From Mesostigma viride (taxonomy: Eukaryota; Streptophyta; Mesostigmatophyceae; Mesostigmatales; Mesostigmataceae), in the NCBI GenBank assembly GCA_009746045.1, contig RPFO01000079.1, positions 4,176,271 through 4,240,270 of the forward strand: 64,000 bases of DNA. Reading direction: 5' to 3'. The translations under genes were made by a program, and so were the position numbers. Every line of letters starts with the position of its first letter. The stretch's first letter is position 1. The notes below the pieces were generated by a model. That model did no database searches. It worked only from the letters and a program-made list of their open reading frames with translations, and was not told the DNA's origin. Positions 23,666 through 33,767 of the stretch are shown here, piece by piece.

Positions 23666-24066
23666 TCGCCCACCCTGCCAGACGTGACAGGTGCAGGTCT
23701 TCATGCCAGCAGCCAGCAGTGACCAGTACTGCAGTACCAGCATCAACCAGTCAACCTGTGTTTTTTTCTCCTGTGGCGCACTCCCAGGGACACCTGGGGG
23801 CCACCGGATGTCTTTCCAGGGTCCCAGCATTTTTCCCAGCAACAGCAGCCACAACCAAGGTTTTCTAGGGTCACCGGCATTCTCCAAGCGACCGCCACTG
23901 TGGCGCACTCCCAGGGACACCTGGGGGCTACAGTCATCAAGTCTCCTCTCAGCTCCAACCAGATAGCCGTGTAAGGGGGTGCCATGGGAGTGTACCCGGC
24001 TATACCCTCACTAGCTATAGGTTTCTCTGAGCAAGGGGGGAACAGGCACATTGTATGCAAGGGGGG

Positions 24067-24597
24067 TGTCAGGATATGCCCCAATATGCCTGACAGTCTT
24101 TTAATTGAGTGTGCTAGTTTCGGGTATACCGGAACTTATATGACTACTTTCTTCTACATTTTACTAAATATATTAGTTAGCTAAATATCTTAGTTAGCTG
24201 ACATCCGTACCCTAGTGGTACTGTAACCAGTGGTACTGTAACCAGTGGTACTGTAGCCGTCTGACAAAATTTGCCTGGCTCCGCGCTACGCGCCGACCCT
24301 ATGTTCACTAAGTGCTGCCCTGGAGGCGCAATGTCCTTGTACTTGCATACTAGTGATCTGACGCATCATTTTAGTGTTGATGTAAGCCACCCACTTGTGT
24401 GTGGCGGCTGGATGCACTTTAACTTATACCGTAGATTATTTCCAGATCGACGGATACTGCGACAGTGTGTTTTTCCACTTAATGTTGCCCCTGCAATTGT
24501 CATGGCTACCCGTTTGTACGCCGACTCAAAGTCAATATATAAAATCAGTAAAGCATTATTCGATCTTTAAGCCTGCCACCTGTCTTACATTCTGACA
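24067..24597 (+). repeat. 3' LTR of F1
   Basis: 531 bp, apparently identical to the 5' LTR, preceded by GCAAGGGGGG as polypurine tract. Confidence 0.95.
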
Positions 24598-25437
24598 GCA
24601 TGGGCACTTCCCCCAACAACTCGGCGCACCGCCATCACCCGCACCTCCCCATCTGGTCCACCGCTGTGGTTACAGGCGGAGGTAAACAGCCAGGTGAGCC
24701 CGAATTTCGGGCTCTGCAGCTCGGCCCACGCAGTCACTGCCTTACAGAAATTTCCTACGCCGTCTCAAGACTTTTACCACCCTAACGCAATATTGCCCAT
24801 ATCCGAGCCCTGGGGCCGAGCCAGAAAATGCATCCCGTGGCAGGGGATGCCTTTCGTTCTTAGTGGCATCGGCCCAAATAATGCGTTGGAAGTCGTTATC
24901 TGCACCTCGAAGACAGTGGGGCAGGGTAGGAATTTTATTTCATGCAAAGCCCACCCGCCAGGGGTGGGCTGGTAGCTGTCGTCTAATTATCGGCTGGGCC
25001 GCCATGGCCAGCCGCCACCGTGATTACCGATGGATGCGAAGCTGCAAGGAGGACGCCTCCCCTCCCCTCCACCGCCCTTAGTACAAACCAAGCTCCACAA
25101 CCGGAGTACGGATGAGGGCCTTAAAGTTAAGTATATGTTAAGTCGCCTACGGAGAGGGGTGTATGCCACAAAATTATTCTGGCACCAATACACCCCTTCC
25201 GTCCTTTCTTACATGACACCGCCGGTACCCCTAATTAGGTGCCGCACACCTAACATTAGATAGGCACCACCGGCCCTAGCTCCTATTCCCTATTCCCATT
25301 CCGTCATTTTTACTAGGTCGTTTTTCAGGTCGGGGGGTAAAATCCCCACATTAGATAGGAAACTATCTAACCGGCTGGCTGCCCTTCCCCTTGAGCCCCT
25401 TTGTCGTTCAAATATAATACGAGCATAAGCTCACCAA

Positions 25438-27979
25438 TGCGCACGCACGGGGCGGCTGCACACACATGTACATCCACCGCGCACGCAAGGGACGGCATGC
25501 ACACACACGTACACACACCATGCGCGCAAGGAGCGGCTGCACTCACGTGTACATCCACCGCGCACGCAAGGGACGGCTGCACACAAACGTACATCCACCG
25601 CGCACGCAAGGGCCGGGCAACTGCACACACACGTACACACACCATGCACGCAAGGGACGGCTGCACACAAACGTACATCCACCGCGCACGCAAGGGGCGG
25701 CTGCACTCACATGTACATACACCATGCACGCAAGGGCCGGCTGCACACACACGTACATCCACCGCGCACGCAAGGAGCGACTGCACACACACGTACATCC
25801 ACCGCGCACGCAAGGGGCGAGTGCACACACACGTACACACACCATGCACGCAAGGGGCGAGTGCACACACATGTACATCCACCGCTCACGCAAGGGGCGG
25901 CTGCACACACATGTACATACACCATGCACGCAAGGGGCGAGTGCACTCACATGTACATACACCATGCACGCAAGGGGCAACTGCACACACACGTACATCC
26001 ACCGCGCATGCAAGGGGCGGCTGCACACACACGTACACACACCATGCACGGAAGGGACGGCTGCACACAAACGTACATACACCGCGCACGCAAGGGGCAA
26101 CTGCACACACACGTACACACACCATGCACGCTTGGGGCGACGGCACTCACATGTACATCCACCGCGCACGCAAGGGGCGGCTGCACACACACGTACATCC
26201 ACCATGCACGCAAGGAGCGGCTGCACTCACATGTACATACACCGCGCATGCAAGGGGCGGTTGCACACACACGTACACACACCATGCACGCAAGGGGCGG
26301 CTGCACACACACGTACATACACCGCGCACGCAAGGGGCGGCTGCACACACACGTACATCCACCGCGCACGCAAGGGGCAACTGCACACACACGTACACAC
26401 ACCATGCACGGAAGGGGCGGCTGCACACACATGTACATACACCATGCACGCAAGGGGCGGCTGCACACACGTGTACATACACCATGCACGCAAGGGGCAA
26501 GTGCACGCACACTTACACACACACCGCGCACGCAAGGGGCAACTGCACACACACGTACATCCACCGCGCACGCAAGGGGCGGCTGCACACACACGTACAC
26601 ACACCATGCACGCTTGGGGCGACGGCACTCACATGTACATACACCGCGCACGCAAGGGGCGGCTGCACACACACGTACACACACCATGCACGCAAGGGCC
26701 GGCTGCACTCACATGTACATACACCGCGCATGCAAGGGGCGAGTGCACGCACACTTACACACACACCGCGCACGCAAGGGACGCCTGCACACACACGTAC
26801 ATCCACCATGCACGCAAGGGCCGGCTGCACACACACGTACATCCACCGAGCACGCAAGGGGCAACTGCACACACACGTACATCCACCGCGCACGCAAGGG
26901 GCAAGTGCACACACACGTACATCCACCGCGCACGCAAGGGGCGAGTGCACACACACGTACATCCACCGCGCACGCAAGGGGCGGCTGCACACACACATAC
27001 ACACCATGCACGCAAGGGCCGGCATGCACACACACGTACATCCACCGCGCACGCAAGGGGCAACTGCACACACACGTACACACACCGCGCACGCAAGGGG
27101 CGAGTGCACACACACGTACATCCACCGCGCACGCAAGGAGCGACTGCACACACACGTACATCCACCGCGCATGCAAGGGCCGGCTGCACACACACGTACA
27201 TCCACCGCGCATGCAAGGGGCGGCTGCACACACACGTACACACACCATGCACGCAAGGGCCGGCTGCACTCACATGTACATACACCATGCACGCAAGGGG
27301 CCGGCTGAACTCACATGTACATACACCATGCACACAAGGGGCGGCTGCACACACACGTACATCCACCGCGCACGCAAGGGGCGGCTGCACACACACGTAC
27401 ACACACCGCGCACGCAAGGGACGGCTGCACACAAACGTACATACACCGCGCACGCAAGGGGCGGCTGCACACACATGTACATACACCATGCACGCAAGGG
27501 GCGAGTGCACTCACATGTACATACACCATGCACGCAAGGGGCAACTGCACACACACGTACATCCACCGCGCATGCAAGGGGCGGCTGCACACACACGTAC
27601 ACACACCATGCACAGAAGGGACGGCTGCACACAAACGTACATACACCGCGCACGCAAGGGGCAACTGCACACACACGTACACACACCATGCACGCTTGGG
27701 GCGACGGCACTCACATGTACATCCACCGCGCACGCAAGGGGCGGCTGCACACACACGTACATCCACCATGCACGCAAGGAGCGGCTGCACTCACATGTAC
27801 ATACACCGCGCATGCAAGGGGCGGTTGCACACACACGTACACACACCATGCACGCAAGGGGCGGCTGCACACACACGTACATACACCGCGCACGCAAGGG
27901 GCGGCTGCACACACACGTACATCCACCGCGCACGCAAGGGGCAACTGCACACACACGTACACACACCATGCACGGAAGG
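25438..27979. repeat. 40-bp minisatellite, block 3 (about 63 units)
   Basis: Same unit as blocks 1 and 2. The first 270 bp or so copy block 2 from 19171; from about 25.9 kb on it matches block 1 at a constant offset of 18893 bp (26147-26512 corresponds to 7254-7619, 27270-27710 to 8377-8817). It is cut off by the LTR of E at 27980. Confidence 0.95.
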
Positions 27980-28484
27980 TGTCAAGAATCCTGTCTTGAA
28001 TATGCCCATTATGCTGACCGTGCAGAAATCTATAATACGGGCAATTGTATTCGAGCCCTAATTAACAAATAGATATGCTCGGATAGTAGTACCTAAGTGG
28101 GATTTGTCCTACGTGAATGGACACTATGACTATGTGCCAAGTTGTACAATGGCACTAGGACCATTGGTCACTATCTTCACCAGATTATAGTATTGTGTCA
28201 TGTGCATGTCATACCATGCCGTACCGAGTGCGCATGCACCATGTTCCAACATACCAGCTGTCGTTATCGACCCATTGTCGGCCCATGCCCATACCAGGGC
28301 CGCCGCCACCACTCACCTACCATAATTACCAATGTTCACGCTACCTTGAGGTAGCCATGGAAAGCCACACCATATGGACGTAATAAATAATTTTCCTGGC
28401 TCCTGACGCTTAAGTTGGCAATGATTCACCACCTACAAATTATTAATTTAAGTCCCCATAATAATAACCCCATGCCCTTTAACA
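27980..28484 (+). repeat. 5' LTR of E
   Basis: About 505 bp from TGTCAAGAATCC to CCCTTTAACA. Its first 335 bp match the LTR 2 pieces at 44959-45109, 53281-53369 and 56208-56313; LTR 2 has 8 extra bases near 56222. The 3' end is set by the following TGG. It holds an unoccupied copy of the B2 target site (ATGAC, 28126-28130). Confidence 0.85.
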
Positions 28485-29193
28485 TGGCATCGGAGGTCCG
28501 GGGCAAGATCTTTCAACGGAATTAACCAACCTCTAAGCGGCAGCTCACATTTTATTGAGCGCCTTGATCATAGTTTATATTTTCATATACGGAGCAGCTT
28601 GGTCGAATTCTTGTACTTGATACGACCATGATTATGGCGCAGATGCTACCGTGAAATTCAAGGCTTTCAATCGACTTACTTCAATGTGTGGTAACACCAA
28701 ATATTCGGGGTGACACCTACCGTCGCTAAAATCCGTCAAGAATTTCCCAAGCTCCGGTGCGCAGGCCAGATCTACGCTTTTATACTTATATATGCCCGAA
28801 ACTGATCAAACGCCAACATTTCGGTGATGGGGACGTCGGCACTGAAGCCTGGCACTCAAAAGGTGCCGGCTCTGGTTCCAGGCAGCGCCAGTGATTTTTT
28901 ACCTGGCAGCACATTTTTTGGCCGAGTGCAGTGCGTTCAATCGGCGCGGGGTCACTGACGGGCTCCCACTGAGCCGCGCGAGCTGTGAGCATCGACGAGA
29001 AATCGGCGGAGCTGTTTACCTCAAGAATTTTTCATGAGAACCGGTCTTTCTTTTGTACCGGCACCATTTCGCGTGGCATCAACATTCTTTTGGGCGCATT
29101 CTTTTAAACCGGAATTCTTTTTAAACGGTCATCACTTCAAGAGCCCAGAGCCTGCCATGCTCCAAGTTTCCAAGAAAAAGGGGAACATTCCCT
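28485..29193 (+). other. Left body of E, non-coding
   Basis: It begins TGGCATCGGAGGTCCGG, a TGG-type candidate primer-binding site for a tRNA other than initiator Met. No ORF longer than about 70 codons and no recognisable gene. It ends at TCCCT (29189-29193), the target duplicated by the C dimer. Confidence 0.6.
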
Positions 29194-29665
29194 AGTTAGT
29201 CTCCATGCTTTGCTGTAGACTAAGTCTCAAAGGCATTGTGAATACAACGTATGAATAAGCCTTGTAAACCCACGTTGGTATGTGAATATAAATACCACGT
29301 GGGCTATGCAGATAGGGATGCTAGTCGAGTCGCATACGTTTCCCTAGATAGGTACTTTGGGTACTGAGGTACGTGACAGATGTCAGTACCCAGTATACGT
29401 AGTGTCCTGTCATTGGACGGTACTAGAGTATCCTAGATAGGGACCGTACTGCAGCGTGCATTGATTTGTGATCGCACGATGCAGTGACTAGGCAGCTACC
29501 TGTCATCGTGCGGCCTCGGGCCAACGGTCTGCACCCAACGGTCACTGGCGGCGCAGCCGGTGAGAGGAACGTTGATAAAGGGTAAACCTATTTTCTAATG
29601 AACCAAGCAATTCATTGCTCACAGCTTCAGTGTTCTCAAGCAATATATCCCACCGCATTCTAACT
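29194..29665 (+). repeat. LTR 1 of C dimer
   Basis: 472 bp, AGTTAG...CTAACT, a perfect 6-bp inverted repeat and not TG...CA. TTAGTCT and AGACTAA near the 5' end can form a hairpin. Only 18 bases separate its end from the gag ATG. Confidence 0.95.
29287..29294 (+). promoter_or_regulatory. TATA box in C LTR 1
   Basis: TATAAATA, followed closely by CCACGTGG, an E-box-like palindrome. The same arrangement occurs in LTR 2 and LTR 3. Confidence 0.55.
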
Positions 29666-29683
29666 TGAATTTTATTTGCTACC

Positions 29684-32311
29684 ATGGCTATCACGAACAA
29701 GAATGTCGCTAAGAAGCTTACCTACAACGAGGATGATGATGGGCAGGATCGGCGGATGCCCAGAGACAACAACAAGAAGCCGGCTGGCGATGCGGCCATT
29801 TCCAAGAAAAAGAAAAAGAACAAAAAGACTCACAATGGTTGCCAGGACGAGGGGACGGCGGCTGCAAAGCCGACCGACCTACCCCCCTCCCCTGCGAGGC
29901 CGGAGGCCGAGACGGCTCCCCCCGGGGAGACCGGCTTACCCTCGACTCCGGCGGCCGCCCCAGCCGCAACCACGGCTGGCGCGGCCATGGCTGCGGAGAC
30001 CTCGGTGGTAAACCCCACTGAGGCTCCACAGTCCGGCCCCACGTTGCCATCTCTTCGGGAGCGTATGCCCCGTCAGACGGCCTCGGTGGCACCGGACGGG
30101 ACGATTACCTTTCGTCCCGCCACATCAAACCTTAATGTCCCTTTCGCCCAGGGACATAACCACATTGAGCTAACGTTTGGGCGACCCTCTGCGTCCCTTC
30201 TTCGCAAGAAGAAGGACATGGAGAGTATTAAACTCGCACGGGTGGTGCGAAAACCTGTGGAACCCATCGCCGGACAACCAATGTCCGACGATGAGGTATC
30301 CGACACTGCCAGTCTCCCCGATGGGGAGACTGAGATCAATCTTACCCCAGCGCTCCTGGCGGTCGAGCAGGCCGCGCTGGTGGCAAATGAAGAACGCCGA
30401 GCGCGGCAGCGGGACCGAGAGGTCCGCCGAGAGGCGGCTTTTCGGCTCGCCGCTAAGCGGCAAGAATATGAAGAGGAAGCCGCCCGTCGCCTGGCTACCC
30501 ACCAGGCGATGGCGGACGCGTACCGCGAGGCCACCCAGCGGTTACGTGACCTCTTAAAAAATGCTGACTATCCCATGGACTATGCGGACAGTCAAGACCT
30601 GGCCGAGCTTGCTCGGTCAGCACACTTTAAAACCATGTCCTCCATCACCCAAGCCAGGGTCACGGAGGCCATCTTGGCCAAACATGGGGTGGTAGCTGAA
30701 GAAGCCCCCCCGCTGGAAACCACCAGCAAGAAACCCTCTCCCCCCCAACCCCTGCAGTACAAGGAGGGACTGCTGGCCCTGGGCGCGAGGAAGGGCAAAG
30801 AGGCGGACTGTCCAGTCCGGCCTGCTATGATCATGGGAGAACCACTCCCTGACATACCCGAGGATGAGGCTGCCTTTCAGGCAGCCCTCCGGGAGCATGA
30901 GGTACGCAAGGAGATGAAGCGTCTCATGCGGGAGGAGGCCAGGAGGAGAGCAGAGGCAGACACCCCTGCCCGCCCCTCCACCGATGGGGCTGGACCCAGT
31001 GGGGTTACCCGGACACCCCCGGGCTCCCCCAGGGCCACCATGACCCCCCCTCCCCCTCCCCCACCACCCCAGGTTCGCCCTGTGGGTTGGGGCCCCCTCC
31101 CAAACCAGGGGGGGTGGCCAGGACCCCAGGAGGCCCTGGGGGGAGGTGCAGAGGTGCCACAGGCACCCAACAGGCCTGCTGAGGCCCCCCCAAGGAGCGG
31201 GGATGTCCTGGAACAGCTCGCCATTCTCCAGGCCCAGCTGGCCTCGTTGCAAGATCAGCAGTTAACAGCTAACCAGCTGCAAACTGTCGAGGGCCTGCGC
31301 GCCCTGATGTCGCGGTATGAGCGGGGGACCATCAACCTGGACCCCACCCGCCTGCAACAAGCAACCGACAGCTTCTTGAGGGCCAACCCCCCTCTCACAG
31401 GTGTGTTTAACCCTCATAAAAAGGAATCCAAAATCAATATTGCTGGCTTGCCTGAGGGTCACACTGTTGAACAAGCTAAGCAATTTGTTTTTGCTTTGGA
31501 GTATGGGATGGAAGGTCTTAACCTTAGACATCAGTTTAAGGCTCTCAGGGCCTCCTCCACATTCCATCAATCATCTCCTGCAATCAGAGCATTGATTCAA
31601 ACCTATCAGGAACGTACCCTGACACCTGAAGCAGCCATTGAACAGTGGCCTACCTTTATCACTGATCTGAAACAGCTAGTGCTTACCAATAACCACATGG
31701 AAGCAGTAGAACGTTTCAACTGGCTTGCTGCATATAAGGTGAACAAGAATAACCTCTCTGGGGATGCAAAAACATACAGGGTAATGATTGAGAAAGACCT
31801 TGAGCTTCTCAAGCTCCAACCAAGGTATCTCATCCACACCTGGCTAACAAAAGCTAATTTGCAACCTTCTGTCCTGGCTACCCTGCTTACAGGCCTCAAG
31901 TCCCTCTGGGACAACTTCAGAGCTGCCATGCTCTATATCGAGGAGGCAGTGGACCCCCTGGGTACTGGCAACAACCAGGCCCAGGACCCCAAGGTCCAGG
32001 GTGTCCAAGGCCACAAACGCAAGGGGCAGGCCAGCCAGGGGGGGCACCCAAGACCCACAAGTCCTCCCACCAAGGGGGCAGTGGCTCTCAGGGGCGTGGC
32101 AACACGTGGCACCGTGTGCCCCTGCATGGCAACCCCAACAACAACAACAACAACAACAACAACAGGTCCCAGCAGGGCAACAATAACAACAGGTCCCAAC
32201 AGGGCCAAAACAACAACAACAACAGGTCCCAGCAGGGCCAGAACCGGTCCCAGCAGGGAAACAACAACAACAACAACAACAACCAGCCTGGCAACCCTGG
32301 GGGGTCCATAA
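29684..32311 (+). CDS. gag: Gag polyprotein of C, copy 1 (intact)
   Basis: An 875-residue ORF from an ATG in the context ACCATGG. Residues 33-50 are Lys-rich. Residues about 225-292 are charged and heptad-like, a probable coiled coil. A long Pro-rich stretch follows, with a run of eight prolines. Residues about 590-770 are helical and resemble a retroelement capsid. The tail turns into poly-Thr because a CAA repeat is read as ACA. In the -1 frame the same repeat codes for poly-Asn and leads into the zinc knuckle and Pol, so this frame itself has no knuckle. The two frames overlap from 31804 to 32311, which suggests -1 frameshifting for Gag-Pol. Copy 2 is frameshifted three times in the same gene. 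Confidence 0.85.
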   Translation: MAITNKNVAKKLTYNEDDDGQDRRMPRDNNKKPAGDAAISKKKKKNKKTHNGCQDEGTAAAKPTDLPPSPARPEAETAPPGETGLPSTPAAAPAATTAGAAMAAETSVVNPTEAPQSGPTLPSLRERMPRQTASVAPDGTITFRPATSNLNVPFAQGHNHIELTFGRPSASLLRKKKDMESIKLARVVRKPVEPIAGQPMSDDEVSDTASLPDGETEINLTPALLAVEQAALVANEERRARQRDREVRREAAFRLAAKRQEYEEEAARRLATHQAMADAYREATQRLRDLLKNADYPMDYADSQDLAELARSAHFKTMSSITQARVTEAILAKHGVVAEEAPPLETTSKKPSPPQPLQYKEGLLALGARKGKEADCPVRPAMIMGEPLPDIPEDEAAFQAALREHEVRKEMKRLMREEARRRAEADTPARPSTDGAGPSGVTRTPPGSPRATMTPPPPPPPPQVRPVGWGPLPNQGGWPGPQEALGGGAEVPQAPNRPAEAPPRSGDVLEQLAILQAQLASLQDQQLTANQLQTVEGLRALMSRYERGTINLDPTRLQQATDSFLRANPPLTGVFNPHKKESKINIAGLPEGHTVEQAKQFVFALEYGMEGLNLRHQFKALRASSTFHQSSPAIRALIQTYQERTLTPEAAIEQWPTFITDLKQLVLTNNHMEAVERFNWLAAYKVNKNNLSGDAKTYRVMIEKDLELLKLQPRYLIHTWLTKANLQPSVLATLLTGLKSLWDNFRAAMLYIEEAVDPLGTGNNQAQDPKVQGVQGHKRKGQASQGGHPRPTSPPTKGAVALRGVATRGTVCPCMATPTTTTTTTTTGPSRATITTGPNRAKTTTTTGPSRARTGPSRETTTTTTTTSLATLGGP
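32038..32044 (+). promoter_or_regulatory. Candidate -1 frameshift site between gag and pol of C1
   Basis: Seven G in a row positioned as G-GGG-GGG relative to the gag frame, inside the gag/pol overlap. After a -1 shift the pol frame is open to 33747. Other slip sites in the CAA tract cannot be excluded. Confidence 0.35.
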
Positions 32312-33747
32312 GGTGCCTGAGGTGCTTCCAACGAGGGCACGCACGGCACAACTGCCCCAACAACGACTCCCTGGCCAACGGGGTGGATCTCTGCCCGGGC
32401 TGCTGGCACGCACGTCATCCCCTGGGGCCTCCAGGCAGCCGTTGCAACAGGCCTCGCTACCCAAATCAATGTGAGTTCACTCACCTTATGTACTCTGAGG
32501 ATGATGATCTCATTACCATTGGGGATGGCAACCAGGGCATAATTGATTTTGAGGCAGCAACCTTACTGTCCTCCCAACACCCTGTTCTGGAACCTTACAT
32601 AAAAGCACTAACCCCTACTGTTGACAACTCCATAGATATCAAGGAGCTTGCTCATCAGCTGCACCTAGCCATGGGTCATGAAACAGTGGCTGAGGAACTG
32701 GCCAGACGGCTGGGGGGTAGTAGCATGGGAAAACAACTCAGGAATGCAGTAAAACTGGCTAGACAACACTGTCAAGAATGTCAGTTCAATAGCCCCAAAC
32801 CTCAAAAATGGCATACTGCAACTCCTTCCACCAATAGGGGCATGATAGTGGGGGATGTGATGCACATCAACAAAGATGTCCAACCCTACCTGATCCTAAA
32901 AGACTCATGGTCCAGGTTCACAGTAATGGAACCCCTACCTGGCATGTCTGCAGGGCAGCTACGTGTTGCACTCATGATTGCTTTACCCAGATTCTACCCA
33001 GTTGACAGAATTTTGCTTGATCAACAATTTTCTTGTCTGACTGACCTGGAAGGGTGTGAAGCAATAGAGATTGCTGGGCTGGAAGATCATGAGGGTCAGG
33101 GGGTCATTGAAAGAACCATCAGATCTGTCAAAACCCTACTAGCCAAAAATCCTTCCAAGGATGCTACTTCAGGGGTCTATTGTGACAGGGCACTCTGGTG
33201 TCATGAAATGTGCACAACCCTAAACATGAGACCTGTCTTGCATGCCACGTGGGGTGAAGTAATCCCAGCAGGCCTGCAGGCAGGTGTATATCCCCCAGAG
33301 GTGATAGCACTGTACAACACTGCACGTGCACAAACCTCAGCAAAACTGGCAGAAAAAGATAAAACCCATTCCAGGCCAGTATTCCAAAAAGGTGATCAAG
33401 TTCTCTATTACAAGGAAAACAGCTTTGGTAAGGTTGGAACTTGGCTAGGTCCAGTTACCATCCGTGGATTTACCAAAAACAGCAAGACCGTGGAGGTCAA
33501 GCACAATATCAATGGGAAGCGTCACAGGGTGAGCTGTCATAGAATTAAGAAGTATTATTCTCCCATGGCAGACGTGCCTGGGGAAGAGTCTTTAAGCATG
33601 GACTCACTACTTCTATCTGGCAACTCCAGCATGCCCAGCAGTAGCTCTGAGCCACCAATTACTGCTGTTGACAGCACCACAGCACCCTCTGTGAACCTTC
33701 CACCCTCAGTGAAGCCAGGCCCACTTCACAACCTGGGGATTGCTTAA
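32041..33747 (+). pseudogene. Pol of C1, part 1: zinc knuckle and integrase
   Basis: Frame -1 to gag, with no ATG at its beginning. It carries the poly-Asn linker, the CCHC knuckle CLRCFQRGHARHNC, a second Cys/His motif, and integrase with HHCC and the D, D, E residues described for copy 2. A one-base deletion near 33698 (GTGAACCTTCC here, GTGAACACTTCC in copy 2) ends the frame at 33747. Everything up to that point matches copy 2. Confidence 0.85.
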
Positions 33748-33767
33748 CCAGGCACGAGGTAGCTGGG

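Larger units (their letters stand above)
21765..24597 (+). mobile_element. Gag-only LTR retrotransposon F, copy F1
   Basis: 2833 bp, flanked by the 5-bp duplication GCATG (21760-21764 and 24598-24602). LTRs of 531 bp run TGTCA...TGACA, a conventional TG...CA pair. A primer-binding site resembling the initiator-Met type and a G-run polypurine tract are present. The 1.77-kb body encodes only a Gag; there is no protease, integrase or reverse transcriptase. This matches the TR-GAG class of non-autonomous elements, mobilised in trans. F2 at 53370-56202 has the same length. Confidence 0.93.
21246..25437. mobile_element. Unclassified element H, long copy H2, interrupted by F1
   Basis: It starts directly after H1 with the same ATACTAGTTACT end and finishes with the same CTCACCAA. 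Without F1 and its duplication it is about 1.35 kb. The unique middle (21410-21764 and 24603-25037) is GC-rich and has no ORF I can support. Head-to-tail adjacency with H1 could reflect tandem insertion or unequal exchange. It separates minisatellite blocks 2 and 3. Confidence 0.55.

Noticed and set aside
20650-25437. Helitron or LTR identity for H
   Set aside because: Ends are not TC...CTRR with a 3' hairpin, no target duplication was found, and the matching parts are the two ends of a longer unit and not terminal repeats.
30073-30534. Antisense Arg/Ser-rich ORF within C gag (and its copy at 37249-37710)
   Set aside because: Shadow of the gag coding strand in GC-rich sequence; no motif and no independent support.
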